A stretch of DNA of 64,000 bases from Streptomyces sp. NBC_00457 (GCF_036014015.1 NZ_CP107905.1:4216001-4280000), one strand, 5' to 3'. Positions 29,489-38,097 are shown, counted from the first letter of the stretch. Numbers and translations: made by a program. Notes: generated by a model from the letters alone, not told the origin.

Positions 29489-29760
29489 ATGCCGCAAGGG
29501 GTCTGCGAGAGACGCTTGACGTGGATCAAACCGTCGTTCCTGTGGATGATGTACCGCTGCGGCTGGGCCACGAAGGCGCACACCGACCGCGACACCTGGC
29601 AATGCCAGTTGAAGCGTGCGCCGGCCCGCGTCCAGTGGGACCCCGAGCGTGATCTGCAGTTGCAGCCCCTGCAGCACCGCTCACTGCAGCTCGGGCTCTC
29701 CGGTGAGGCTGTACGCCGTTACGCGGACGAGTCGGTCTCCATCAGCGACGTGACTCCGGG
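29489..29760 (+). pseudogene. Truncated DUF4291 gene remnant
   Basis: One frame reads RRLTWIKPSFLWMMYRCGWA and, after a gap, RVQWDPERDLQLQPLQHRSL, then QLGLSGEAVRRYADE and ISDVTP. These are diagnostic blocks of DUF4291 proteins. The usual first 50 or so residues are missing, about 35 residues between the two blocks are deleted, and the C-terminus (EWIV-type segment and beyond) is altered with no proper stop. The frame only stays open because it runs into the antiphase of the next gene. It is a decayed copy. Confidence 0.7.
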
Positions 29761-29879
29761 GAGGAGCGGCCGTATCCGGCGGGAGACGATCTCGTGGCGC
29801 ACCTGCGCTAAAGCCCCGCCCCCCGGCGATTTCGTCCGCGTCGCAGCGGACGCCGGGGCTCCGGCCTACGATCGCTCGC

Positions 29880-30818
29880 ATGCTGCTTCGCCGGATGGTG
29901 CGGATGGTGATGGTGCTTGCCGTGGCGCTTGTGGCGGCGGTCCAGGGGAGTACGGGGATGGCGCAGGCCGAGGCCGACCGGCCAGGGGCGGAGCGGCAGT
30001 TGCTGTTCTACAACCACGCCTACGGTGTGCTCGACCGGGAGACCGCCGATGCGATCGAGCACTCGGCCTATCTGCGGGACTTCGCCAACTTTCAGGTCCG
30101 TACGACGACCGGTGCCGGTGGAGTGACCTGGACCGGTCGCTATCTGATGGGGCGCGAGACCTATCTCGAACTGTTCGGGGTGGGCGATCTGCCCGGTCAG
30201 GACGGCAGCTTCGGCTCGGCCGGGATGGGTGTGTCGACGGAGCGGGCCGGGGATCTGGCGACGGTGACCGAGCGGCTGCGGGAGCAGGGCGTCGCCGAGC
30301 CGGTCGAGTTCCGGCAGACGCGCGACTTCGGGGACGGCGTACCGGTGCCGTGGTTCGACGCCGTCTTCACGACGACCGAGTACGACGCCTTCGGCGCCTG
30401 GGGGATGGAGTATCTGCCGGAGTACTTCGCCGACCCGCGCAGCAACACCGAGCCGGCCGGGCACCCCGGTGACGTCGGCCGTGAGCGCTATCTGTCCGAC
30501 GGCTACCGCGACCGTCTGATGCGTGATGTGACCTCGGTCCGGCTCGCGGTCACCGCACGCGATCTCGCCGCCACGGTGCCGTTGCTGCGGGCCGGCGGGT
30601 TCGTGGTCAGGCCGGTGGCGGGCGGCGGCGTTCTGGCGAAGGGCGGTGGGACCACGATCCGGTTCGACGCCGTCGCACGCGAGCACGTGGGGCTACGGCA
30701 GGTCGAGATGTCGCTCAACCGGCCGGTGGGACACCGGCACGAGGAGCGGATCGGGCGGTCGACGCTCGTCGTCGGCCCGGGCGTCCGCGCCGTGTGGACC
30801 TTCGGTGACGCCGCATAG
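29880..30818 (+). CDS. Secreted DUF5829-family protein
   Basis: The 312-residue protein has a signal peptide (basic start, VMVLAVALVAAVQG, cleavage near MAQA-EA). A mixed alpha/beta domain follows, starting LLFYNHAYGVLDRETADAIE, as in the actinobacterial DUF5829 family. That family resembles a two-halved vicinal-oxygen-chelate fold with sugar or lipid binding suspected. No function is established. The preceding 29761-29879 stretch holds only the tail of the DUF4291 remnant. Confidence 0.75.
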   Translation: MLLRRMVRMVMVLAVALVAAVQGSTGMAQAEADRPGAERQLLFYNHAYGVLDRETADAIEHSAYLRDFANFQVRTTTGAGGVTWTGRYLMGRETYLELFGVGDLPGQDGSFGSAGMGVSTERAGDLATVTERLREQGVAEPVEFRQTRDFGDGVPVPWFDAVFTTTEYDAFGAWGMEYLPEYFADPRSNTEPAGHPGDVGRERYLSDGYRDRLMRDVTSVRLAVTARDLAATVPLLRAGGFVVRPVAGGGVLAKGGGTTIRFDAVAREHVGLRQVEMSLNRPVGHRHEERIGRSTLVVGPGVRAVWTFGDAA

Positions 30819-30852
30819 CGGCACCGGCACCGGCACGGCACCGCCGTACGCC

Positions 30853-31236
30853 TCAGCCCCCGCTCCCGTAAGGCCGCGTGATGATCTCCAGGTTGTGGCC
30901 GTTGGGGTCGTCGAAGTAGGTGCCGCGGCCGCCGTCGTTGTGGTTGATCTCGCCGGGGCGGGTGTGGTGCGGGTCCGCCCAGTGGGTCAGGCCGGCGTTC
31001 TGGATGCGGGCGAAGATCGTGTCGAAGTCGTCCTCGGAGACCAGGAACGCGTAGTGCTGCGGTGTGATCTCGCCGGATGTGTCCATGTAGTCGAGCGTCA
31101 CGCCGTTGGGGATCTCGACGGGGATGAACGGGCCGTACTGCGGGCCGACTTCCAGTCCCAGGAGGTCGGCGAGGAACCGGGCCGAGGCCTTCTTGTCGTG
31201 TGCGGCGACGATGGTGTGGTTCAGCTCGACAGTCAT
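30853..31236 (-). CDS. VOC (glyoxalase/bleomycin-resistance) family protein
   Basis: The 127-residue single-domain protein shows the VOC pattern. It starts VELNHTIVAAHDKKASARFL, has a central PQHYAFLVSEDDFD strand-helix and ends GRGTYFDDPNGHNLEIITRP, containing the metal-binding Glu of glyoxalase-like proteins. It may be a metalloenzyme or a drug/metabolite-binding protein. ATG 31236 has AGGAGG upstream. It is on the same strand as the adjacent alcohol dehydrogenase. Confidence 0.9.
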   Translation of the reverse strand: MTVELNHTIVAAHDKKASARFLADLLGLEVGPQYGPFIPVEIPNGVTLDYMDTSGEITPQHYAFLVSEDDFDTIFARIQNAGLTHWADPHHTRPGEINHNDGGRGTYFDDPNGHNLEIITRPYGSGG

Positions 31237-31279
31237 CGTGGGGGCCTCCTCACGCAGCCTCACCCATCAACATACTCCG

Positions 31280-31339
31280 ACGTCCATCCGACGGCTGAGT
31301 GCGTCGGACGGACGTCGGACGGACGTCGGACGGACGTCA
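31280..31339. repeat. 11-bp tandem repeat with hairpin at the 3' end of the alcohol dehydrogenase gene
   Basis: Three direct copies of GTCGGACGGAC start at 31303, 31314 and 31325. The first copy pairs with CGTCCATCCGAC at about 31281-31292 (one mismatch), so transcripts from the upstream gene could fold into a terminator-like stem. The array runs into the dehydrogenase stop codon. Confidence 0.6.
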
Positions 31340-32380
31340 GATCGTCGCCGTGTCGATCACGAACCGGTACCGGACGTCGCTCGCCAGCACCCGCTCGTAC
31401 GCGTCGTTGATCTGGTCCGCGTCGATCAGCTCGATCTCGGCGCCGAAGCCGTGCTCGGCGCAGAAGTCCAGCATCTCCTGGGTCTCCTGGATGCCGCCGA
31501 TGCCGGAGCCGGCGAGGGTCTTGCGGCCGCCGATCACCGAGAACAGGTTGAGGGAGACGGGCTCCTCGGGGGCGCCGACGTTCACGAAGGCGCCGTCCGT
31601 CTTGAGGAGGGACAGGAACTGGTCCAGGTTCAGCGGGGCCGAGACCGTGGAGAGGATCAGGTCGAAGGTGCCCTGGAGGTCCTCGAAGGTCTTCGGGTCG
31701 CTGGTGGCGTAGTAGTGGTCGGCGCCCAGCTTCAGGCCGTCGTCCTTCTTGCGCAGGGACTGCGACAGCACCGTCACCTCGGCGCCGAGCGCGTGCGCGA
31801 TCTTGACGCCCATGTGGCCGAGGCCGCCCATGCCGAGGATCGCGACCTTCTTGCCGGGGCCGGCGTTCCAGTGCTTGAGCGGGGAGTACGTGGTGATGCC
31901 GGCGCAGAGCAGGGGCGCGGCCTCGTCGAGGGACAGGCCCTCGGGGATGCGGACCACGTAGTTCTCGTCCACGACGATCTGCTGGGAGTAGCCGCCGTAG
32001 GTGGGCTCGCCGTCCTTGTCGACGGCGTTGTACGTGCCGATCATGCCGCCGCCGGTGCAGTACTGCTCCAGGCCGGCCTTGCAGTTGTCGCACTCGCGGC
32101 AGGAGTCGACCATGCAGCCGACGCCGACGCGGTCCCCGACGGCGTACTTGGTGACACCGGGGCCCACCTCGGAGACGATGCCGGCGATCTCGTGGCCGGG
32201 CACCATCGGGAAGATGGCCTCGCCCCAGCCCTCGCGGGCCTGGTGGATGTCCGAGTGGCAGATTCCGGCGAACTTGATGTCGATCAGCACATCGAATTCG
32301 CGGACCGCGCGCCGCTCGATCGTCGTGCGCTCGAGCGGAGCCTTGGCGCCGGGTGCGGCGTATGCAGCAACAGTGGTCAT
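31337..32380 (-). CDS. Zinc-dependent NAD(P) alcohol dehydrogenase (YahK/CAD-like)
   Basis: The 347-residue MDR enzyme has catalytic zinc ligands Cys41 (GICHSD), His62-Glu63 (GHE) and Cys159. The structural zinc site is Cys94, Cys97, Cys100 and Cys108. The nucleotide motif GMGGLGHMG lies at about 183-191. It reduces aldehydes to alcohols, probably with NADPH. It is divergent from an XRE/MmyB-type regulator, a common pairing in Streptomyces, in which the regulator controls the dehydrogenase. The 170-nt gap holds the promoters. Confidence 0.95.
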   Translation of the reverse strand: MTTVAAYAAPGAKAPLERTTIERRAVREFDVLIDIKFAGICHSDIHQAREGWGEAIFPMVPGHEIAGIVSEVGPGVTKYAVGDRVGVGCMVDSCRECDNCKAGLEQYCTGGGMIGTYNAVDKDGEPTYGGYSQQIVVDENYVVRIPEGLSLDEAAPLLCAGITTYSPLKHWNAGPGKKVAILGMGGLGHMGVKIAHALGAEVTVLSQSLRKKDDGLKLGADHYYATSDPKTFEDLQGTFDLILSTVSAPLNLDQFLSLLKTDGAFVNVGAPEEPVSLNLFSVIGGRKTLAGSGIGGIQETQEMLDFCAEHGFGAEIELIDADQINDAYERVLASDVRYRFVIDTATI

Positions 32381-32550
32381 GCCGGGGTTCTCCTAGCGGG
32401 ATACGTGCGCCCGGCTGCCTTCTGACCGGGCACGACGTCCAGCGTGCCGAACGCGGCGACATTCACCCAGGCCACCGTTCTGTGTACGTTCACTGGTCCT
32501 ACTACTGCTGGGGTCAGGCTCCGGTGCGTACGACCGTGAATACTTGAGGC

Positions 32551-33468
32551 ATGGACGAACAGCTCGAACCCGTGCACGGGACCGCCGGCGGGGCCCTGGA
32601 CCAGCGCGCCGAGCTCAGTGAGTTTCTGCGCACCCGGCGTGCCCGGCTGAAGCCGGAGGACGTCGGGTTGCCGGACTTCGGGCGGCACCGCCGGGTGCCG
32701 GGGCTGCGCCGCGAGGAGCTGGCGCAGCTGGCCGGGGTGTCCGTGGCGTACTACACGCGCCTGGAGCAGGGCAACGGGCGGAACGTGTCGGCGGAGGTGC
32801 TCGACGCGATCGCGCGGGCGCTGCGGCTGAGCGACGCCGAGCACGCGCATCTGACCCACCTGGCGAAGCCCAAGCAGAACAAGAAGAAGCAGGGCACGCG
32901 GACGGAGCAGGTGCGGCCCGCGCTGGCGCAGCTGCTGGACTCGATCGACGGGGTGCCCGCGTACATCACGGGCCGGCGTTCGGACATCCTCGCCTGGAAC
33001 CGGATGGCGGCGGCGGTCTTCGGCGACTGGGCGGAGCTGCCGGTGCAGGAGCGGAACTGGGCGCGGCTGGTGTTCCTGCGGCCGGAGTACCGCGATCTGT
33101 TCATGGAGTGGGACCAGAAGGCGTTCGACATCGTCGCCTATCTGCGCATGGACGCGGGCTGCCACCCGGACGACCCGCGTCTGTCCGCGCTGGTCGGCGA
33201 ACTCTCCGTCAAGAGCGAGGAGTTCCGGCGGCTGTGGGCCACCCATGACGTCAAGGAGAAGAGCTACGGCGTCAAGCGCCTGCGGCATCCCCTGGTCGGC
33301 GAGCTGACCCTGAACTTCGAGTCGTTCCGCCTCATCGACGGCACGGAACAGACCCTGATCACGTACCACGCGGAGCCGGGTTCACCGTCGGCGGAGGCGC
33401 TGCGGCTGCTGGCCAGCTGGGGAGCCGACGCGACGAAGGCCGGTACGGGCAGGCCCGCGACCGACTGA
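32551..33468 (+). CDS. XRE-family regulator with MmyB-like ligand domain
   Basis: The 305-residue protein has an N-terminal HTH (about residues 48-100, with RREELAQLAGVSVAYYTRLE). A C-terminal MmyB-like PAS-type domain (about 110-290) starts VRPALAQLLDSIDGVPAYIT and contains GRRSDILAWN and NWARLVFL, typical of fatty-acid-binding regulators. It is divergent from the alcohol dehydrogenase and is its probable regulator. Confidence 0.93.
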   Translation: MDEQLEPVHGTAGGALDQRAELSEFLRTRRARLKPEDVGLPDFGRHRRVPGLRREELAQLAGVSVAYYTRLEQGNGRNVSAEVLDAIARALRLSDAEHAHLTHLAKPKQNKKKQGTRTEQVRPALAQLLDSIDGVPAYITGRRSDILAWNRMAAAVFGDWAELPVQERNWARLVFLRPEYRDLFMEWDQKAFDIVAYLRMDAGCHPDDPRLSALVGELSVKSEEFRRLWATHDVKEKSYGVKRLRHPLVGELTLNFESFRLIDGTEQTLITYHAEPGSPSAEALRLLASWGADATKAGTGRPATD

Positions 33469-33472
33469 CCGC

Positions 33473-34243
33473 TCACCCCTGATACGGCGGCGCCGCTCCC
33501 CAGGTCCACCTCGGCACCGGCTGTTCGGCGGGCGGCTTGGCGTCCGGGCCGGAGAAGTACACGGCCAGCCGCGTCCCCCACTCCACGTACGCCAGGAACG
33601 CCGAGCGGAACTCGGCGTCCGTCGGCAGGCCCGCCTCGTCCGCTGCGTCCTGGATGAGGTTCACCCAGCGGCGGCGCTGGGGCTCGGTGATGTTGCGGCC
33701 GAGGTGTTTGGCGACCATGTGGCCGTGGCCGCCCTGGGTCTCGGAGTAGGCGGGCGGGCCACCGAAGACCTCGCCGAGCCAGAGGGCGACGTGCTCGGCG
33801 TGCTCGGGCTCGAGACCGGCGAAGACCGGGGCGAGCAGGTCGTCCCCCAGGACCTTGTCGTAGAAGACCTCGGTCAGCCGGGCGAAGGCCTCCGTGCCGC
33901 CCGCCCAGGCGTACAGCGTGGGGACGGACGCGCCCGTGCCGCGTACCGTCGTCGGCTTGTAGTGGCGCATCTCCTCGATGCTGCCGGTGTACGGGCGGAT
34001 CTCGGCGAGGAAGTCGGCGAACAGCTCGGACTTCCGGAAGCCTTCCAGATGGTCCTCGGTCGAGGTCCAGGTGATGCGCAGGACGAAGTGCTCGAAATCC
34101 TCCTCGCAGCGCGCGAGTTCGTAGTCGACGCACTGCGGGGCCGCCGCCAGCTGGGCCGCGGCTCGGGTGTAGGCGGCGAGGAACTCCGCCGACTGCTGCT
34201 CGGGGATGCGGTACCGGATGTATTCGACGCTGTGTGCGCTCAT
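33473..34243 (-). CDS. ABM monooxygenase-truncated hemoglobin (group II) chimera
   Basis: The 256-residue protein fuses an N-terminal antibiotic-biosynthesis-monooxygenase domain (about 1-98, VEYIRYRIPEQQSAEFLAAY and FVLRITWTSTEDHLEGFR) to a group II truncated globin (about 115-235). The globin has GGTEAFARLTEVFYDKVL, a proximal HMVAKHLG region and RRRWVNLIQ with the Trp typical of group II. Such chimeras are known from Streptomyces (S. avermitilis, from memory) and may couple O2/NO binding to oxidation. ATG 34243 is preferred over a GTG at 34252. It converges on the XRE gene with only 4 nt between the stops. Confidence 0.9.
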   Translation of the reverse strand: MSAHSVEYIRYRIPEQQSAEFLAAYTRAAAQLAAAPQCVDYELARCEEDFEHFVLRITWTSTEDHLEGFRKSELFADFLAEIRPYTGSIEEMRHYKPTTVRGTGASVPTLYAWAGGTEAFARLTEVFYDKVLGDDLLAPVFAGLEPEHAEHVALWLGEVFGGPPAYSETQGGHGHMVAKHLGRNITEPQRRRWVNLIQDAADEAGLPTDAEFRSAFLAYVEWGTRLAVYFSGPDAKPPAEQPVPRWTWGAAPPYQG

Positions 34244-34404
34244 GGAACCCACACAAGCACGGCGGTACGGCGGACGCTGCTCCTCCGCCTGGGCGTCGGC
34301 TCAGCGCTCAGCGAAAGTCGGTTCCTGGGTCACGTACAGCCTTCTCATGCATCTCTTATCCCGGGCTTATGCCTTCATCACGGTGCGTACCTAGCTTGCG
34401 GCAC

Positions 34405-35841
34405 ATGTTCTTCACCTACCTGAGGCGCGAGCTGCGCCGCCGCAGAAAGGCGGCCCTCGTCGTCGCCTCCGGCCTCGCGCTGGGTATCGCGCTGGTCATC
34501 GTGGTCAACTCCGTGTCGTCCGGCATGGGGAAGGCCCAGGACAAGGTCCTCGAGTCGCTGTACGGGCTCGGCACGGACATGACCGTCACCAAGGCGGCCC
34601 CGGCATCATCGGATGGTGCACAACAGGCGCCTCGCTTCCGGTTCGACGCACAGGACGGCGAGGAGGAACAGAGCAGCGACCGCGTCGTCGTGCAGGGCTT
34701 CGAGACCCTGGCCGACTCCACCATCGCCAAGGTCGGCGACCAGGACGGCGTCTCCGACGCGGTCGGCGGCCTCAGCCTCCAGGTCCTCAAGGTGAACGGC
34801 AACTTCACGCCCGGCCAGTTCCAGCAGGGCGACGGCGGTGCCGGCGGCAGTGGCGGCGGCAGCCAGCCGCCGGGCGGCGAAGTCCGCGGCGGCGGCGCCG
34901 ACTTCGACGTCGACAGCTACTCGGTCTACGGCACGGACGTCACCGAGCCTGCGCTCGGTCCGCTGACCTCCTCGAAGATCACCAGCGGTCGTACGTTCAC
35001 GTCGTCGGAAACGAACGCCAAGGTCGTCATCGCCGACTCCGCCTACGCCAAGGAGAAGTCGCTGAAGACCGGCTCCACGGTCACCATCAAGGGCACCAAG
35101 TTCGAGGTCATCGGCATCGCCACGGCCGACAGCGGTGACTCGGCGGCCAACCTCTACATCCCGCTGAAGCAGGCCCAGACCCTCAGCGACTCCAAGGGCA
35201 AGGTCACCACGATCTACGTCCAGGCCACCGACTCCCAGCAGATCGACGCCGTCAAGTCCGAGATCCAGAAGAACATTTCCGGTACGACGGTGACGACTTC
35301 CGCGGACCTCGCGGACACGGTGTCCGGCTCCCTGTCCACCGCGTCCGACCTCGCGGCCAGCGTCGGCAAGTGGCTGTCGATCGTGGTGCTGGTGGCGGCG
35401 TTCCTGGTCGCCGGGCTGCTCACGTCGTCGGCCGTGTCCCGGCGCGTGCGGGAGTTCGGCACGCTCAAGGCGCTGGGGTGGAAGTCGGGGCGGGTGACCC
35501 GGCAGGTCGTCGGCGAGGCGATGGTCAACGGGCTGCTGGGCGGGGCGCTGGGGATCGCGCTGGGCTTGGCGGGAGCGTATGTGGTGACGGCCATCAGCCC
35601 CACGTTGCAGGCGCAGTTGGGCGGGGGCGGTGGTGGTGGCGGCGGTGGAGGCATAGGCGGCGGCCCGGCGCGGCAGGCATCGTCCACGACACTCGACGTC
35701 GCGCTGACCGCGCCCGTCAGTCTCACGACGGTCGCGCTCGCGGTTGCCCTTGCTGTCACGGGCGGTCTGATCGCCGGAGCGTTCGGCGGCTGGCGAGCGT
35801 CCCGCCTCCGCCCGGCGGACGCACTGCGCCGCGTCGAGTAG
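34405..35841 (+). CDS. FtsX/MacB-like ABC transporter permease
   Basis: The 478-residue permease has one N-terminal helix (AALVVASGLALGIALVIVV), a large periplasmic MacB-PCD-like domain (about 40-320) and three C-terminal helices. The FtsX core contains RRVREFGTLKALGWKSGRVTRQ. An unusual poly-Gly run (residues about 406-420) sits in the outer loop before the last helix, and a second Gly/Ser-rich loop lies near 140-165. The partner ATPase is at 36493, separated by a tandem repeat array instead of the usual few bases. It likely exports or remodels envelope components. The ATG at 34405 gives the expected N-terminus FFTYLRRELRRRRKAA. Confidence 0.9.
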   Translation: MFFTYLRRELRRRRKAALVVASGLALGIALVIVVNSVSSGMGKAQDKVLESLYGLGTDMTVTKAAPASSDGAQQAPRFRFDAQDGEEEQSSDRVVVQGFETLADSTIAKVGDQDGVSDAVGGLSLQVLKVNGNFTPGQFQQGDGGAGGSGGGSQPPGGEVRGGGADFDVDSYSVYGTDVTEPALGPLTSSKITSGRTFTSSETNAKVVIADSAYAKEKSLKTGSTVTIKGTKFEVIGIATADSGDSAANLYIPLKQAQTLSDSKGKVTTIYVQATDSQQIDAVKSEIQKNISGTTVTTSADLADTVSGSLSTASDLAASVGKWLSIVVLVAAFLVAGLLTSSAVSRRVREFGTLKALGWKSGRVTRQVVGEAMVNGLLGGALGIALGLAGAYVVTAISPTLQAQLGGGGGGGGGGGIGGGPARQASSTTLDVALTAPVSLTTVALAVALAVTGGLIAGAFGGWRASRLRPADALRRVE

Positions 35842-35938
35842 CCGACGCCTGCAGTAGCCGGTCGAGGGTGGGTCGCGCAGCCCGGCGCTGACGGGGCGCC
35901 GCCTGCGCCCACCCGTGCCGCCCCAGGCGGCACGCATG

Positions 35939-36375
35939 CCCGCAGCTTGGCGGCAGGTGCTACCGCCTGCCGGGTGGGCGCCGCCCCAGACGGCACGCAT
36001 GCCCGCAGCTACGGCAGCGGCACGTATGCCTGCAGCCGGGCGGGGCGACTGCCCACAGCATGGCGGCAGGCGCTGCCGCCTGCCGGGTGGGCGCCGCCCC
36101 AGGCGGCACGACTGCCCGCAGCTACGGCAGCGGCACGTATGCCTGCAGCCGGGCGGGGCGACTGCCCGCAGCTTGGCGGCAGGTGCTGCCGCCTGCCGGG
36201 TGGGCGCCGCCCCAGGCGGCACGACTGCCCGCAGCTACGGCAGCGGCACGTATGCCTGCAGCCGGGCGGGGCGACTGCCCGCAGCTTGGCGGCAGGTGCT
36301 GCCGCCTGCTGGGTGGGCGCCGCCCCAGGCGGCACGACTGCCCGCAGCTTGACGGGAGGACAGCCCGCAGCTGAG
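35939..36375 (+). repeat. 113-bp tandem repeat array between permease and ATPase genes
   Basis: Units starting CCCGCAGCTTGGCGGCAGG begin at 35939, 36052 and 36165, with a fourth, incomplete unit at 36278, so the period is exactly 113 nt. The first copy is the most diverged, and a partial unit lies upstream (about 35885-35938). Each unit holds a near-perfect hairpin, GGCGGCAGGTGCTGCCGCC, and an alternative pairing TGCCGCCT/AGGCGGCA across the G-rich centre. 113 is not divisible by three, so it is not coding. It occupies most of a 650-nt gap inside what should be one ABC operon. Confidence 0.9.
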
Positions 36376-36390
36376 CAGGCGGGACTGCAA

Positions 36391-36430
36391 CCCCCTAAGG
36401 GGCGCGGGGAACTGCGCGACCAGCCCCCAC
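36391..36430 (+). repeat. Dispersed intergenic repeat, subclass A, copy 3
   Basis: CCCCCTAAGGGGCGCGGGGA, then ACTGCGCGACCAGCC follows the 113-bp array directly. This copy lies inside the ABC permease-ATPase unit rather than at the end of an operon, unlike the other copies. Confidence 0.75.
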
Positions 36431-36492
36431 CCACCCGCAGCCGAACACAACCCGAACCACCCCCGAACCCCACCCCACCCAGGAGCCACCCC

Positions 36493-37173
36493 ATGTACGA
36501 ACTCAGAAGCGTCACCAAGCGCTACACCCGAGGCAAGGAATCCATCGACGCCCTCGACGCCGTAGACCTCACCATCCCCGACGGCGACCGCCTCGTCATC
36601 CAGGGCCCCACCGGCGGCGGCAAGTCCACCCTCCTCCAGATGCTCGGCGCCCTCGACCGGCCCACCGCAGGTGAAGTCGTCCTCGACGGCACCGACTTGG
36701 CCAAACTCCCCGAAACCCGCCTCACAAAGGTCCGCAGCGAGAACATCGGCTTCGTCTTCCAGGCGTTCAACCTGATCCCCACCCTCACCGCACAGGAGAA
36801 CGTCGAGACCGCCCTCGTCCCCCTCGGCGTGAAGGCGAACGAGCGGCGCGACCTCGCGGCGGACGCGCTCAAGTCCGTCGGCCTCGGCGAACGCCTCACG
36901 CATCTGCCCGGCGAGATGTCCGGCGGCCAGCAGCAACGCGTGGCGATCGCAAGGGCACTGGTGAAGCAACCGAAGGTGCTGCTCGCCGACGAACCCACCG
37001 GCAACCTCGACGAGTCGATGCGCGACGAGATCATGGACGTACTCGAATCCATGTGGAAGGAGCTCGGGCTCACCTTCATCATGGTCACCCACGACTCCGC
37101 GATCGCGAAGAAGGCCCCCCGCCTGGCCACCATCAAGAAGGGCCGCATCACGGTCAAGGAGAACGCGGTCTAG
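36493..37173 (+). CDS. MacB/LolD-like ABC transporter ATP-binding protein
   Basis: The 226-residue ATPase has Walker A GPTGGGKST (about residues 37-45), Q-loop FVFQAFNLIPTLTA, signature MSGGQQQRVAIARAL and Walker B VLLADEPTGNLD. This is the LolD/MacB/FtsE-type set that pairs with FtsX-like permeases. ATG 36493 has AGGAGC upstream. It is the evident partner of the permease at 34405 despite the 650-nt gap filled by repeats. Confidence 0.93.
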   Translation: MYELRSVTKRYTRGKESIDALDAVDLTIPDGDRLVIQGPTGGGKSTLLQMLGALDRPTAGEVVLDGTDLAKLPETRLTKVRSENIGFVFQAFNLIPTLTAQENVETALVPLGVKANERRDLAADALKSVGLGERLTHLPGEMSGGQQQRVAIARALVKQPKVLLADEPTGNLDESMRDEIMDVLESMWKELGLTFIMVTHDSAIAKKAPRLATIKKGRITVKENAV

Positions 37174-37203
37174 GACTGTTCCCGGGCACGGGCGACCGAG
37201 TGT

Positions 37204-37238
37204 GACCGCCGATTCCCGCAGGGCGGGACCCGGCGGTC
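37204..37238. terminator. Hairpin terminator between ABC ATPase and SDR genes
   Basis: GACCGCCG (37204-37211) pairs with CGGCGGTC (37231-37238), with CCCGC/GCGGG pairing inside. It lies between two convergent genes. Confidence 0.7.
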
Positions 37239-37258
37239 CGCTCACGGCGTCACCGCTC

Positions 37259-38008
37259 TCAATCCACCATCGCCCCGCAGGAAATGTTCACGTCCGTCGA
37301 CGTCAGCGTCCGTGCCTTGTCCGACGCCACGAACGCCGCCACGTCCCCGACGTCGCTCAACGTCGCCGCACGCCCGAGCAGCGTCTCCCGCTCGATGGAG
37401 GCGATGATTTCCTGCGCACCGTCGAACTCCGCCGGCAGCGTCTGAGGCACGCCGCCCGTCTTGAGGGTGACGACGCGAATGCCGTGCGGACCGAGTTCGA
37501 CGGCCCACTGCCTCCGCAGCCCTTCGAGCGCGTCAAGGGCGATCTTGAAGCCGCCCAGCCCGGGCAGGGTCTGCGGACCGCCCCCGCCGAAGGCGAGGAT
37601 CACGCCCGACCCGCGCCGGGTCATATGACGTGCCGCGGCCCTGGTGGTGAGGAACTGGCTGCGCATCGCGTTGGTGATCGGCTGGAGGAAGTCGCCGACG
37701 GTGATCTCGGTCAGCGGCTGCTGTACGTCGCCGTAGCCGATGACGTTGAACGAGATGTCGATCCGCCCCTCGCGCGCGGCGACGCCGTCGACGTACGTGT
37801 CCACCGCCCGCTCGTCGAGCGCGTCGACGACGGCCGGCTCCGCCACACCGTTCTCCGCGCGGATCTCGTCGGCCAGTTCGTCGAGCTTCTTCGCGGTGCG
37901 GCCGGCGAGATGGACCCGCGCGCCCTCGCGGGCGAAGGCGCGCGCCACCGCGCCTCCGATCGGCCCCCCGGCCCCGTACAGCACGGCCACTTTGTTCTCC
38001 AGCAGCAT
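37259..38008 (-). CDS. SDR-fold protein lacking the catalytic Tyr
   Basis: The 249-residue Rossmann protein has the NAD(P) motif VLYGAGGPIGGAVA and the SDR blocks AGRTAKKLDEL and NVIGYGD. The usual YxxxK is changed: PGLGGFKIALDAL keeps the Lys, but Leu stands in the Tyr position. The catalytic Ser is also not evident (GVILAFGGGG). It may be an atypical SDR or a binding protein. ATG 38008 has GGGGAG upstream; a longer frame to 38176 crosses the promoter region. It is divergent from the subtilase gene. Confidence 0.88.
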   Translation of the reverse strand: MLLENKVAVLYGAGGPIGGAVARAFAREGARVHLAGRTAKKLDELADEIRAENGVAEPAVVDALDERAVDTYVDGVAAREGRIDISFNVIGYGDVQQPLTEITVGDFLQPITNAMRSQFLTTRAAARHMTRRGSGVILAFGGGGPQTLPGLGGFKIALDALEGLRRQWAVELGPHGIRVVTLKTGGVPQTLPAEFDGAQEIIASIERETLLGRAATLSDVGDVAAFVASDKARTLTSTDVNISCGAMVD

Positions 38009-38097
38009 GTCCCGCTCCCCTTTCTCCGGATACGTCTTTCCTCGGGTACGTCTTCCTCGGGTACGTCGGGACAGATGGCCGGAATTCGACATCCATC

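Noticed and set aside
33473..34243. The ABM domain as evidence of polyketide tailoring
   Set aside because: It is fused to a globin and no polyketide or other biosynthetic genes are linked.
35939..36375. CRISPR array
   Set aside because: Units are contiguous and nearly identical over the whole 113-nt period, with no unique spacers, and no cas genes are near. The 48-bp array fails for the same reason.
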